Under the pieces are notes generated by a model that searched no databases, was not told where the DNA came from, and saw only the letters and a list, made by a program, of their open reading frames with translations. From Methylohalomonas lacus (GTDB taxonomy: Bacteria; Pseudomonadota; Gammaproteobacteria; Methylohalomonadales; Methylohalomonadaceae): a DNA stretch of 64,000 nt. The stretch is taken from assembly GCF_024808875.1 (NCBI RefSeq), contig NZ_JANUCT010000002.1:62001-126000 (forward strand), read 5' to 3'. The translations under genes were made by a program, and so were the position numbers. Shown one piece after another: positions 51,479 through 60,108 of the stretch (position 1 is its first letter; each line of letters opens with the position of its first letter).

Positions 51479-52114
51479 TCAGATACTGGATACGCCGTCC
51501 GTGACAAGCTCCGGCGGCAGTCGTTCGAGATCTTCGGGCCGGTCGATATCGCTGTACTCCGGCAACTCGTGCCAGGCGAGCCCGGCGTGGCGCAGGCGCT
51601 GCCGGGTTTCATCCAGCACGCTGCCGGTGCCCCAGGGCATGTCGTCAAAGATCCCGACGACCGGCCGGCGCAGGCCGATCAGGTAATAGCCGCCGTCGCT
51701 GGCCGGGCCGAGCACGGCATCGGCGCCGGCGCGCAGCCAGCCGGCCGCCTGACGCAGATCGGCCACAGTCAGCGCCGGGCAGTCGCAGCCCATCAGCAAC
51801 GCGAACCGCGCCCGTGACAGGGCGGTACTCAGTGCCCGCGACATACGCTGGCCCAGGTCGTCGCCCTGCTGTTGCTGCAGGCGTACGCCGAAATGACCGG
51901 CCAGCCGGCGGATGCTGGTGGCGCTGACATCCGTCGACCAGAGTTCGACCGTCGCAAAGCCGCTGCCAGTGGCGGTTTGCAAGCTGTGACGCAGCAGCCG
52001 CTCATACAGCTCGGCGGCGCCGGTCTCGCCCAAGGCCGGGATCAGCCGGCGCTTGGCCTGGCCCGGTTCCGGCGGCTTGCTGAAGACCTGCAGGGTGCCG
52101 CGGATGTCTTTCAT
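51479..52114 (-). CDS. DUF2064 / TIGR04282-type glycosyltransferase
   Basis: A 211-residue protein of the GT-A fold family known as DUF2064, sometimes named arsenosugar glycosyltransferase TIGR04282. It has FSKPPEPGQAKRRLIPALGE, LMGCDCPALTVADL and DAVLGPASDGGYYLIGL, the nucleotide-sugar binding elements. It usually accompanies the next gene. The substrate here is unknown, since no arsenosugar genes are in the window. Confidence 0.88.
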   Translation of the reverse strand: MKDIRGTLQVFSKPPEPGQAKRRLIPALGETGAAELYERLLRHSLQTATGSGFATVELWSTDVSATSIRRLAGHFGVRLQQQQGDDLGQRMSRALSTALSRARFALLMGCDCPALTVADLRQAAGWLRAGADAVLGPASDGGYYLIGLRRPVVGIFDDMPWGTGSVLDETRQRLRHAGLAWHELPEYSDIDRPEDLERLPPELVTDGVSSI

Positions 52115-52124
52115 GAACGCTGCC

Positions 52125-52853
52125 TCATTGATAATAGTCGCGCGCCAGCCGTGCCGGGTCGGCGCCGAGCCGGTAGGCCAGGCGCAAGCGCCACATGATC
52201 AGAATCGTTCGCAGACGGCCATGACGCTGCCAACGACGGGCCGAGGTTAACACGCGCGTACGCAGACAGGCCGGCGGGCCGATGCTTTTCAGACGATCCG
52301 ACAGTGCCAGGTCCTCCATCAAGGGGAGCTCCGGGTAGCCACCGACCGCGGCAAATGCCTGCCGGGTAACGAAAATCGCCTGGTCGCCAGTGGCTACACC
52401 GGTCAGGCGCGAGCGCAGGTTCATGCAGGCTGCAACTAGCAGCAGGATTCCATCGGCCGGTTCGATACGGACGTCGAAACGCCCCCAGCGATATCCTGTC
52501 GCCAGCGCGTGGCGGGCATCTTCCAGCGCCGTCGGTGGCAGTTGCGTATCCGCGTGCAGGAACAGCAACAGCGGATGCCGGGCCACGGCCGCACCGGCGT
52601 TCATCTGCCGGGCGCGGCCGCGTTCACCGGCCAGCGTCCGATCGGCAAGGCCCTGCGCCCGCTCGACGGTCGCGTCGCTGCTGTCGCCGTCGACGACGAT
52701 GACCTCGTGCCCGGCCTCGCGCAATGGCTGCAGGGCGCGGAGCGCCGCCTCGATGCCGGCCGCCTCATTGAAGACCGGCATGATTACGGAAACCTTATCG
52801 TCGACGGGTTGACCGGGCATGGGGCGGCTGTCTGCGGGCATGATGAACGCCAT
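52125..52853 (-). CDS. TIGR04283-type family-2 glycosyltransferase
   Basis: A 242-residue GT2 enzyme: VSVIMPVFNEAAGIEAAL, VVDGDSSDAT, LFLHADTQLPP and LPLMEDLALSDRLK. It is ten bases upstream of the DUF2064 gene in the same orientation, forming the usual pair. ATG 52853 is my choice; ATG 52841 is equally possible since neither has a clear ribosome site. The frame running to 53006 reads through tRNA-Ala on the other strand and is not a real extension. Confidence 0.87.
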   Translation of the reverse strand: MAFIMPADSRPMPGQPVDDKVSVIMPVFNEAAGIEAALRALQPLREAGHEVIVVDGDSSDATVERAQGLADRTLAGERGRARQMNAGAAVARHPLLLFLHADTQLPPTALEDARHALATGYRWGRFDVRIEPADGILLLVAACMNLRSRLTGVATGDQAIFVTRQAFAAVGGYPELPLMEDLALSDRLKSIGPPACLRTRVLTSARRWQRHGRLRTILIMWRLRLAYRLGADPARLARDYYQ

Positions 52854-52874
52854 TATGCCGTGGTGGTATGACTG

Positions 52875-52903
52875 TAGCGATGTCGGTATGTATTCGTTAG
52901 AAT
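52875..52903 (+). promoter_or_regulatory. Candidate promoter of the tRNA-Ala/tRNA-Arg unit
   Basis: TAGAAT (52898-52903) is a five-of-six -10 box followed by a CGCGC discriminator, 16 bases before tRNA-Ala. The best -35 with 17-base spacing is TAGCGA (52875-52880), weak. No promoter is obvious in the 50-base gap between the two tRNAs, so they are probably co-transcribed. Confidence 0.42.
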
Positions 52904-52918
52904 ACGCGCAGTCTTGAA

Positions 52919-52994
<76 letters not shown>

Positions 52995-53044
52995 ATTTCT
53001 CTCCATCCGCTATCATCCATCCTGAGTCTCCCGGATAAAACCAC

Positions 53045-53120
53045 GCCCTGGTAGCTCAGGGGATAGAGCGACGGCCTCCTAAGCCGTAGGTCGCAGGTTC
53101 GAATCCTGCCCGGGGCACCA
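53045..53120 (+). tRNA. tRNA-Arg (anticodon CCT)
   Basis: A 76-base cloverleaf: acceptor GCCCTGG/CCGGGGC, anticodon stem ACGGC/GCCGT with loop CTCCTAA giving CCT (reads AGG), T-arm GGTTCGAATCC and encoded ACCA. A perfect hairpin starts at the final A. Confidence 0.95.
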
Positions 53121-53159
53121 TCTTCATTAGGGGAGCTTTTGAGCTCCCCTAATGAAGAT
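53120..53159 (+). repeat. Perfect 18-bp hairpin directly after tRNA-Arg
   Basis: Bases 53120-53137 pair perfectly with 53142-53159 around a four-base TTTG loop. There is no T-run after it, so it is not a standard terminator, although it could still stop transcription or protect the tRNA 3' end. The repeat extends further with mismatches (see the inverted T-arm copy). Confidence 0.9.
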
Positions 53160-53176
53160 TGGGTTTCCAGCTGGCC

Positions 53177-53192
53177 ATTCGAACCTGCGGCC
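53177..53192 (-). repeat. Inverted partial copy of the tRNA-Arg T-arm
   Basis: Reading the - strand, 15 of these 16 bases match the tRNA-Arg segment 53089-53104 (GGxCGCAGGTTCGAAT). It lies almost symmetrically opposite the original across the hairpin at 53120-53159, so the 3' part of the tRNA and its flank look like an imperfect inverted duplication. Confidence 0.75.
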
Positions 53193-53348
53193 GTATCGAC
53201 AACACGGTTCGACCGCTTCATTCATGGCATAACCCTAGTTGCTGCTTGAGCTCTCGGTTTATCAAGGGCGACAGGCCATGAGGCGAACACTCTGCGATCA
53301 ATCGCTGCGTACCGGGATCGCTGGCATCATTCATGCGATACTTGCGCT

Positions 53349-53996
53349 ATGCATTTTCCGTCATTGAACGTATGCGCCGGGCCAGGGTATGGCTATGCCT
53401 GGCTCGGCAGGCGTGATGCCCAAGCATGTACAGGTGTTGAAGCGCTGACCACGGCGGCGGATTCCAATGCCGTCGCACACTATCATCATGCCGATCGCCG
53501 CCAGGCATCACTGCTGGCACGCGGTTTATTGCGGTATCTTTACCAGCGTCTGTACGCGATGGAGACTGACGTGGCCATAGTCAAAAGCGCGGACGGTTGT
53601 CCGGCGCTGGCTGACAGTGCGGGCAGGTATTTGCTGTACGCCAGTATTACTCACAGTCACGATATGGTTGCCGTGGCCCTCGACGAGACGGGCGCGATCG
53701 GTATCGACGTGGAATTGTGCAGGACTGAACGCGACTGGCCGGCTATTGCCCGGCGCATCTTTCCAAAAAGGATTGCCGAACGGTTGCAGTCAGCGGAAAA
53801 CTTTTACCGTGCCTGGTGTCTTTATGAAGCCTGGGGCAAGGCGAATCATCTGCAACATATCAATGTAACGCAAAATTCCGGCTTGCTGTCGTTGCTCGAA
53901 GACTGTTTGAATGATGCCATTCATCCAAATGTCATCATGTTTTGTCCCGATGACGATTATCAGGCCAGTGTCTTTCGACGTTCGGCGTCGGCATAG
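53349..53996 (+). CDS. 4'-phosphopantetheinyl transferase (Sfp/AcpT-like)
   Basis: A 215-residue enzyme that would convert apo-ACP to holo-ACP with coenzyme A. The family motifs are SITHSHDMVAVAL, GIDVELCR (metal-binding Asp and Glu) and AWCLYEAWGKANHL. AcpT/Sfp-type enzymes often serve secondary-metabolite carriers, and the two APE ACP genes are 4 kb away, so it is a good candidate for activating them (inference). A codon-poor 190-base stretch separates it from tRNA-Arg. Confidence 0.87.
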   Translation: MHFPSLNVCAGPGYGYAWLGRRDAQACTGVEALTTAADSNAVAHYHHADRRQASLLARGLLRYLYQRLYAMETDVAIVKSADGCPALADSAGRYLLYASITHSHDMVAVALDETGAIGIDVELCRTERDWPAIARRIFPKRIAERLQSAENFYRAWCLYEAWGKANHLQHINVTQNSGLLSLLEDCLNDAIHPNVIMFCPDDDYQASVFRRSASA

Positions 53997-54011
53997 CTAT
54001 GGGGGAGGCGT

Positions 54012-55448
54012 ATGCGCATTTTTCGCAGCAAGCGACAGGCATGCCGCAACTGGCTGCTGTTACTGATCGTTACCACTATTATGGCGACTGCCTGTAGTGA
54101 CGCCGGTGACGCAGGCAATAGGCACCAGAACGGTGAATCCGATGACGGACCGGAAACCATGGTCCGGGATCTGGATGAGATTCGCGACTCCGGCACTTTA
54201 AAGGTACTGACGCGCAATGCGCCAACGACCTGGTATATCGATCAGGATGGCATGCCGGCCGGACCGGAACACGATCTGGTGCAGGCATTCGCCGATGAGC
54301 TCGGTGTTGAGATCGACTATCAGCTGGTGGACAGCGTCAGTGAGATACTGGATGCGCTGGCACGCGGTGAGGCGGACCTGGCCGCCGCCGGCTTGACGGT
54401 TACGCCCGAACGCCAGCAGCGTTTCCGTTTTGGACCCAGCTATCAGGACGTGACCCAGCAGGTGGTATGCCGGCGTGACCGTGTGCAGCCCGAGGAACTC
54501 GGGGACCTGGTCGGTCTTGATATTCGCGTCATTGCCGACAGCAGTTACAGCGAGACCCTGCAACAGCTCAAGGCGAAACGGTTTCCGGAACTGGCCTGGA
54601 GCGAGTCCGACGACACGACCAACACCGAGCAGCTGATGCACCAGGTCTGGCAGGGCGAGTTTGATTGCACGGTGGCCGACTCGAATATTGTCGACATCAA
54701 CCGCCGCTATTATCCGGAATTGATCGCGCCGCTGAACCTGCGCCGCGAGGAGTCACTCGCCTGGCTGATGCCGCAGGCCGCGGGAGATCTGGAAGCGGCA
54801 ATCGGTGACTGGTTGCAGACGTATAAGGATGCCGGTCGGCTGGATGCCTGGCAGGAGCGTCATTACGGTTTTTTCGAGGTGTTTGACTACGTCGACATAC
54901 GCGCCTACATCCGCCGTATCGACAAGCGCTTTCCAAAGTATCGTGGCTATTTCCGCAAGGCCGCGCAGGAACATGATCTGCCGTTCACGCTATTGGCCGC
55001 GCAGGGCTACCAGGAATCACACTGGAATGCGCTGGCCAGGAGCCCCACCGGTGTACGCGGTATCATGATGCTGACCCAGAATACGGCCAAGGCCATGGGC
55101 GTGGATAATCGCCTCGATCCGCGACAGAGCATTTTCGGCGGCGCCAAGTATCTGGCCCGCATGAAACAGCGCTTTGTCGACGAGGTCAGCGAACCGGATC
55201 GCACCTGGCTGGCTCTGGCCGCCTACAATGTCGGCCGCGCTCACCTGCACGATGCCCAGACACTGGCGCGGCGTCAGGGGCTCAGCCCGCACACCTGGCG
55301 CGATATCAAGCAGGTCTTGCCGTTGCTGGCGGACAAGCGCTATTACGCCGACCTGAAATACGGCTATGCCCGTGGCACCGAGCCGGTCCGTTATGTTCAG
55401 CGGATCCGCGAGTACCGTCACGTACTCGAAGAGGAACACAGCGACTGA
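54012..55448 (+). CDS. mltF: Membrane-bound lytic transglycosylase F
   Basis: This 478-residue lipoprotein cleaves peptidoglycan to leave 1,6-anhydroMurNAc ends. Lipobox MATAC gives Cys28. Residues about 60-290 are a periplasmic solute-binding-protein-3-like domain (LKVLTRNAPTTWYID, ARGEADLAAAGLTVTPER). Residues about 310-440 are the SLT catalytic domain with catalytic Glu in QGYQESHWNALARSPTG and NTAKAMGV, AAYNVGRAHL. This order is diagnostic of MltF. Confidence 0.94.
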   Translation: MRIFRSKRQACRNWLLLLIVTTIMATACSDAGDAGNRHQNGESDDGPETMVRDLDEIRDSGTLKVLTRNAPTTWYIDQDGMPAGPEHDLVQAFADELGVEIDYQLVDSVSEILDALARGEADLAAAGLTVTPERQQRFRFGPSYQDVTQQVVCRRDRVQPEELGDLVGLDIRVIADSSYSETLQQLKAKRFPELAWSESDDTTNTEQLMHQVWQGEFDCTVADSNIVDINRRYYPELIAPLNLRREESLAWLMPQAAGDLEAAIGDWLQTYKDAGRLDAWQERHYGFFEVFDYVDIRAYIRRIDKRFPKYRGYFRKAAQEHDLPFTLLAAQGYQESHWNALARSPTGVRGIMMLTQNTAKAMGVDNRLDPRQSIFGGAKYLARMKQRFVDEVSEPDRTWLALAAYNVGRAHLHDAQTLARRQGLSPHTWRDIKQVLPLLADKRYYADLKYGYARGTEPVRYVQRIREYRHVLEEEHSD

Positions 55449-55563
55449 GTACGGCACCGCAACATTGCGGCGTTGGAACCGTTGCGCTGCCTTTGATAGG
55501 GTGACAGGATCATTTTATCGCCATAATAGAATCCCGGCTGTTTGCCGGGCCAAGGAGTATTGA

Positions 55564-56058
55564 ATGCAAGTCAATGAAAATTGTGCAGTTTCCATCCATT
55601 ACACGCTCTCCGACGAGGAAGGCCAGCAGCTCGATTCCTCGGTCGGCCAGGAGCCGCTCGTCTATCTGCACGGTGCCAACAACATCATTCCGGGCCTGGA
55701 ACAGGCGCTGACCGGCAAGGCCGAGGGCGAACAGGTCCAGGTCACGGTACAGCCGGAGGAAGGTTTCGGTGAAGTCAATCCCGAGCTGGTACAGAGCGTG
55801 CCGCGCGAGGCATTCCAGGGCGTCGACAAGGTCGAGCCGGGCATGCAGTTCGGTGTCCAGGGTCCGGAAGGCCAGACCCAGCGCGTCACCGTCAGTGAAG
55901 TGCACGACGACACCGTGACCATCGATGGTAACCATCCGCTCGCCGGCCAGGTGCTGCATTTCGATGTGACCGTCGAGAAAGTCCGCGAAGCCTCCGCCGA
56001 GGAAATCGAGCAGGGTATGCCGGGCGAGCAGGAAGAACCGGGCCAGGCACAGGCCTGA
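55564..56058 (+). CDS. SlyD-like FKBP peptidyl-prolyl isomerase
   Basis: A 164-residue FKBP-type isomerase and chaperone. The FKBP core brackets an insert-in-flap domain, as in SlyD: SIHYTLSDEEGQQLDSS, GANNIIPGLEQALTG, GFGEVNPELVQSVPREAF and HPLAGQVLHFDV. The C-terminus is short, acidic and glutamine-rich, and lacks the metal-binding histidine/cysteine tail of E. coli SlyD, so nickel binding is not expected. Confidence 0.93.
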   Translation: MQVNENCAVSIHYTLSDEEGQQLDSSVGQEPLVYLHGANNIIPGLEQALTGKAEGEQVQVTVQPEEGFGEVNPELVQSVPREAFQGVDKVEPGMQFGVQGPEGQTQRVTVSEVHDDTVTIDGNHPLAGQVLHFDVTVEKVREASAEEIEQGMPGEQEEPGQAQA

Positions 56059-56095
56059 TCACGCTGTAACCTCTTCTGCTGCAGGTCGCGCGTCG

Positions 56096-56122
56096 CGCCG
56101 CTTTGTTGTCAATAAAGCGGCG
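56096..56122 (+). repeat. Hairpin after the FKBP gene
   Basis: CGCCGCTTT (56096-56104) pairs with AAAGCGGCG (56114-56122) across a nine-base loop. It lies 38 bases after the FKBP stop. The downstream sequence has no T-run, so it may be a weak or Rho-assisted terminator. Confidence 0.4.
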
Positions 56123-56178
56123 GGCGCGTCGTGCGCCAGTGCCATGCCTGCGGTAAACTACACGCCGTTTTGATCAAT

Positions 56179-56295
56179 GGTGGCCTGTGCCGGTCCGCCC
56201 GGTGGCGTTGCGCCGTAAACCCCGTCAGGCCCGGAAGGGAGCAGCGGTAGCGGTTGCAATGGGTGCCGGTGTGGGGCGGGTATGGGCCGCCACCC
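56179..56295 (+). ncRNA. ffs: Small bacterial signal recognition particle RNA (4.5S)
   Basis: The conserved apical hairpin core GTCAGGCCCGGAAGGGAGCA begins at 56223; E. coli has GTCAGGTCCGGAAGGAAGCA. The ends GGTGGCC (56179-56185) and GGCC-GCC-ACC close a long stem-loop. Exact ends are estimated. A TAAACT box at 56154-56159 might be the -10. It is upstream of dnaX, a common position in gammaproteobacteria. The 350-base gap between FKBP and dnaX holds only this RNA and the hairpin above. Confidence 0.9.
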
Positions 56296-56408
56296 TTAAA
56301 TATTTCCGTGGCGGTTGCCGGCCGGATTCTCTCGACCCGTGGTCTCTGGCATGATGGCCTCAGCATGATGATGACGATGACGCTGTTTCCTGTCCCGCGA
56401 GGCGACGC

Positions 56409-58073
56409 ATGAGTTACCAGGTTCTGGCCCGCAAATGGCGGCCGCATCGTTTTGAAGACGTGGTCGGCCAGGAGCACGTGCTCAGGGCGCTGGCGAATGC
56501 GCTCGATAGTGACCGCCTGCACCACGCCTACCTGTTTACTGGCACACGCGGCACCGGCAAGACCACGCTGGCGCGCATTCTGGCCAAGTGCCTGAATTGC
56601 GAGCAGGGCGTGAGCTCGACGCCCTGCGGTGAGTGCGATACCTGCCGCAGTGTTGATGAGGGTCGTTTTGTCGATCTGATCGAGGTCGACGCTGCTTCTC
56701 GTGCCAAGGTCGACGAAACCCGCGATCTCATGGACAACGTCCAGTACGCGCCCAGCGTCGGCCGCTTCAAGGTGTACCTGATCGACGAGGTGCACATGTT
56801 TTCCGGGCACAGTTTCAATGCGCTTTTAAAGACGCTGGAGGAACCGCCGCCGCATGTGAAATTCCTGCTGGCGACCACCGAACCGAAGCGCATTCCGATC
56901 ACGATCCTGTCACGCTGCATCCAGTTCAACCTCAAGCACCTGGCGCCGGCGCAGATCGAGTCCCAGCTGACGAAGATCCTCGACGCCGAGACACTCAGCT
57001 ACGAGCCCGCCGCCTGCCGGCTGATTGCGCAGTCGGCCGAGGGCAGCCTGCGCGATGGCCTGAGTCTGCTCGACCAGGCGATTGCCTACGGCAACGGCAG
57101 TCTCGCCGAGGCGCCGGTGCGGGAGATGCTTGGCACGCTTGACGCCGGCGCGCTGCTGGAGATTCTCGAACAGCTGGCGCAGGCCGACGCCGCCGGGCTG
57201 ATGCGCTGCGCCGCGCGCCTAGCCGAACACCAGCACGACTACGCCGCCGCGTTGGCGGAAATCAGCAATTGCCTGTACCGCATCGCCGTCATTCAGGTGG
57301 CCGGCAGCGATCCGGAAAGCGGTGTCGACAGCGAGCGGCTACAGGCGCTGGCGCAGGAGATGAGTCCCGAGGACGTGCAGCTTTACTACCAGATCGCGTT
57401 GCAGGGCCGTCGCGATCTGGCGATGACGCCGGATCCGCAGGTCGGCTTCGAGATGACCCTGGTGCGTATGCTGGCGTTTCGCCCGGCCGTCGCCGTCGCA
57501 AGCGATGGCACGGCGGGTGGCGGTCAGACCCGGGCAGTGAGCCAGGCCACCACCAGCGCTGCTGCGCCCGCGGCGGCGGTCGGGGCGCAAGCGTCGGCGG
57601 CGCTGGCAAAACCGGCGGGTGCAGACAATACGGCGAGCGCGCCCACGGATGATGCCGTGGCCGAGCCGCGACCGGCGACTGTAGCGGGTACGCTGCAGCC
57701 GGACGACTGGGGCCAGGCAATCGATGCCATGCAGCTGTCCGGCCTGGTGCGCCAGCTGGCCAGTCACTGCGTGCTGAAACAGCACAGCGGCCAGAAGCTG
57801 GAATTGATCATGCCGCCGGAACACGAGCCGCTGCTCGCCAGCGTGCAACAGGAAAGGCTGCAACAGGCGTTGCGCGACTATCTGGATCCGGACCTGAAAC
57901 TGGTCATCACGGTCGAAAAGACCGAGCGTGAATCACCGGCGGATGTGCGTTTGCGCGAGGCTGATGAACGCCAGCGTGAGGCGGTTCGGGCGGTGGAACA
58001 GGACCCGCTGGTGCAGTCGATGATGGAAACCTTTAATGCCGAGATCGACCCGCAGTCGATCCAGCCCGAATAA
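56409..58073 (+). CDS. dnaX: DNA polymerase III gamma/tau subunit
   Basis: The clamp-loader subunit that couples replicative polymerases. The 554-residue protein opens YQVLARKWRPHRFEDVVGQEHV. The Walker A motif is GTRGTGKTT, zinc ligands lie in CEQGVSSTPCGECDTC, Walker B/DExx is LIDEVHMFS, and SRC is in TILSRCIQFNL. Residues about 365-425 form an Ala-rich linker before the tau-specific C-terminal domain. I see no A-AAA-AAG slippery site in the gene, so a shorter gamma form by that route is not expected. Confidence 0.96.
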   Translation: MSYQVLARKWRPHRFEDVVGQEHVLRALANALDSDRLHHAYLFTGTRGTGKTTLARILAKCLNCEQGVSSTPCGECDTCRSVDEGRFVDLIEVDAASRAKVDETRDLMDNVQYAPSVGRFKVYLIDEVHMFSGHSFNALLKTLEEPPPHVKFLLATTEPKRIPITILSRCIQFNLKHLAPAQIESQLTKILDAETLSYEPAACRLIAQSAEGSLRDGLSLLDQAIAYGNGSLAEAPVREMLGTLDAGALLEILEQLAQADAAGLMRCAARLAEHQHDYAAALAEISNCLYRIAVIQVAGSDPESGVDSERLQALAQEMSPEDVQLYYQIALQGRRDLAMTPDPQVGFEMTLVRMLAFRPAVAVASDGTAGGGQTRAVSQATTSAAAPAAAVGAQASAALAKPAGADNTASAPTDDAVAEPRPATVAGTLQPDDWGQAIDAMQLSGLVRQLASHCVLKQHSGQKLELIMPPEHEPLLASVQQERLQQALRDYLDPDLKLVITVEKTERESPADVRLREADERQREAVRAVEQDPLVQSMMETFNAEIDPQSIQPE

Positions 58074-58103
58074 TCCCTTTATCAAGTAACGGAAGGTAAT
58101 GCG

Positions 58104-58427
58104 ATGAAAGGCGGAATTGGAAACATGATGAAGCAGGCGCAGCAGATGCAGGAGCAGATGCAGAAGGCGCAGGAAGAACTGGTCAATGTCGAGGTGACCG
58201 GCGAGGCCGGTGCCGGCATGGTCAAGGTCACCATGACCGGCAAGCATGACGTCAAACGGGTCGAGATCGATCCCAGCCTGATGACCGACGACAAGGACAT
58301 GCTTGAGGATCTCCTGGCAGCCGCCATGAACGATGCCAACCGGCGCGTCGAGACCGCCAGCCAGGAAAAGATGTCCGAGCTGACTGCCGGTATGGGGTTG
58401 CCCGACGGCTTCAAGATGCCGTTCTAG
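58104..58427 (+). CDS. ybaB: YbaB/EbfC nucleoid-associated protein
   Basis: A 107-residue DNA-binding protein that forms a dimeric tweezer-like fold. It starts [25 protein letters not shown], a coiled-coil helix, and continues with [26 protein letters not shown] ribosome site precedes it. The order dnaX-ybaB-recR is strongly conserved and fits a role in recombination or DNA repair. Confidence 0.96.
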   Translation: MKGGIGNMMKQAQQMQEQMQKAQEELVNVEVTGEAGAGMVKVTMTGKHDVKRVEIDPSLMTDDKDMLEDLLAAAMNDANRRVETASQEKMSELTAGMGLPDGFKMPF

Positions 58428-58566
58428 TCAGTTCGCCGACGTCCCCAGGACCATCCGTCTGACAACACGCGTGGTCACCGGTTAGCGATACTATGCCCGA
58501 ACTTTTTGATCGAGTCTTTCGATTGGCTGTTACCTTGATCGGCCAGTCCGTCTGTCGCCTGCATGC

Positions 58567-59166
58567 ATGAACCAGTCAAATAACCTTATCGAGGACCTGG
58601 TCGACGCGCTGCGCTGTATGCCCGGTATCGGCAAGAAGTCCGCGCGGCGTATTGCCTACCATCTGCTGGAACGCGATCGCGAAGGTGCCCGCCATCTCGC
58701 CGGTCGGTTAACTGCCGCAATGGATCAAATCGGCCATTGCCAGCAGTGTCGCATGCTCACCGAGAAAACGATCTGCGATTTCTGCAGCCAGGAGCGCCGC
58801 GATCCTACGCTGCTGTGTGTCGTGGAAACACCGGCGGATGTCTACGCCATGAACGAGGCCGGCTACAAGGGCCGGTTTTTCGTGCTCATGGGGCACCTGT
58901 CGCCGCTGGACGGTATCGGTCCGGAGGAACTGGGCCTGGATCAGCTGGCGACCCTGCTCGACAGTGGCGAGGTCGAGGAAGTCATTCTGGCCACCAACCT
59001 GACGGTCGAGGGCGAGACCACGGCGCATTTCATCAGTGAAATGGTGCGCGCCCGTGATATCCGTACCACCCGCATCGCCTACGGTGTGCCGTACGGCGGC
59101 GAGCTGGAGTATATCGACAGCAGCACACTGACTCACGCTCTCAACGGTCGTCGTGACTTCACATGA
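58567..59166 (+). CDS. recR: Recombination mediator protein RecR
   Basis: A 199-residue RecFOR component that helps load RecA on gapped DNA. It has an N-terminal helix-hairpin-helix (MPGIGKKSARRIAYHLL), the zinc finger CQQCRMLTEKTICDFC, and a Toprim domain with CVVETPADVYAMNEAG. The C-terminus TRIAYGVPYGGELEYIDSST is typical. The end overlaps the HAD gene by four bases. Confidence 0.97.
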   Translation: MNQSNNLIEDLVDALRCMPGIGKKSARRIAYHLLERDREGARHLAGRLTAAMDQIGHCQQCRMLTEKTICDFCSQERRDPTLLCVVETPADVYAMNEAGYKGRFFVLMGHLSPLDGIGPEELGLDQLATLLDSGEVEEVILATNLTVEGETTAHFISEMVRARDIRTTRIAYGVPYGGELEYIDSSTLTHALNGRRDFT

Positions 59167-60047
59167 GCGCGCAGAAGGATTTCAACCGTCACACCATCGC
59201 CATCGTTTACGATTTCGATGGCACCCTGTCGCCGCAACCGATGCAGGAATACACCGTGCTGCCGAAGATAGGCGTGCCGGCGAAACAGTTCTGGCAAACG
59301 GTGGACCGGGAAAAGGAAGCCGATCAGGCGGAGGGCATGCTGGTTTACATGCGCCACCTGCTCGAAGAGGCGGAACGCAAGCGCATTCATATTGGCCGCA
59401 AGGATTTTGCCGAGATGGCACGCTCGATCGAGTATTTTGCCGGCGTCGAAACCTGGTTCCAGCGGCTCAACAGTTTCGTGCGCAAGGCCGGCCGTGGCCA
59501 GGTCAGGCTCCGCCATTACCTGATTTCCGCGGGCCTCAGGGAAATTCTCGAGGGTACGTCGATTCGCCGCCACTTCGAACAGATCTATGCCTCGGAGTAT
59601 CATTACGATCATCACGGCGTTGCCACCTTCCCCAAGGTGTTGATCACCGATACCACGAAGACCCAGTACCTGTTCCGTATCAACAAGGGTCGTGAACGCC
59701 AGACCGAAAGCATCAACGAGCACATGCCCGAGTACCAGCGGCCGATTCCGTTCAGTAACATCATCTATATCGGCGACGGTCATACGGACGTGCCGAGCAT
59801 GACGGTGACGCGGCAGAACGGCGGCAACGCCATTGCCGTTTACAAGCCGGACTCGCAGCGTGCCTTGCATGTTTGCCGGGAACTGCTGCAGGCACGCCGC
59901 GCGGATTTCATCGCGCCGGCGGACTACCGTCACAACGGTGTGCTGGAAAAGCGCACCAAGCTTCTGCTGTCCGCGGTTATGGCGAACATTGCCTACGAAC
60001 GCGAGCTGTTCCGCTGTCGCGTGGAAAACCATATTGCTGAAATATAA
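59163..60047 (+). CDS. HAD-superfamily phosphatase
   Basis: A 294-residue cytoplasmic HAD hydrolase. Motif I is VYDFDGTLSP (nucleophile Asp), motif II probably the serine in LISAGLREILE, a lysine follows in the TTKTQYLF region, and motif IV is YIGDGHTDVPS. A cap domain occupies about residues 40-120. The substrate is unknown; relatives act on phosphoserine-like or sugar phosphates. It is translationally coupled to recR. Confidence 0.87.
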   Translation: MSAQKDFNRHTIAIVYDFDGTLSPQPMQEYTVLPKIGVPAKQFWQTVDREKEADQAEGMLVYMRHLLEEAERKRIHIGRKDFAEMARSIEYFAGVETWFQRLNSFVRKAGRGQVRLRHYLISAGLREILEGTSIRRHFEQIYASEYHYDHHGVATFPKVLITDTTKTQYLFRINKGRERQTESINEHMPEYQRPIPFSNIIYIGDGHTDVPSMTVTRQNGGNAIAVYKPDSQRALHVCRELLQARRADFIAPADYRHNGVLEKRTKLLLSAVMANIAYERELFRCRVENHIAEI

Positions 60048-60108
60048 TCGTCTAAACTGTTGTTTCCGACACAGTCCGGTTGACTGTCAGGCAGTAACAT
60101 GAGGATTT

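Noticed and set aside
53218-53334. 38-codon ATG frame on the - strand between tRNA-Arg and the PPTase gene
   Set aside because: Too short, no ribosome site and no recognised similarity; noted only because the stretch is otherwise empty.
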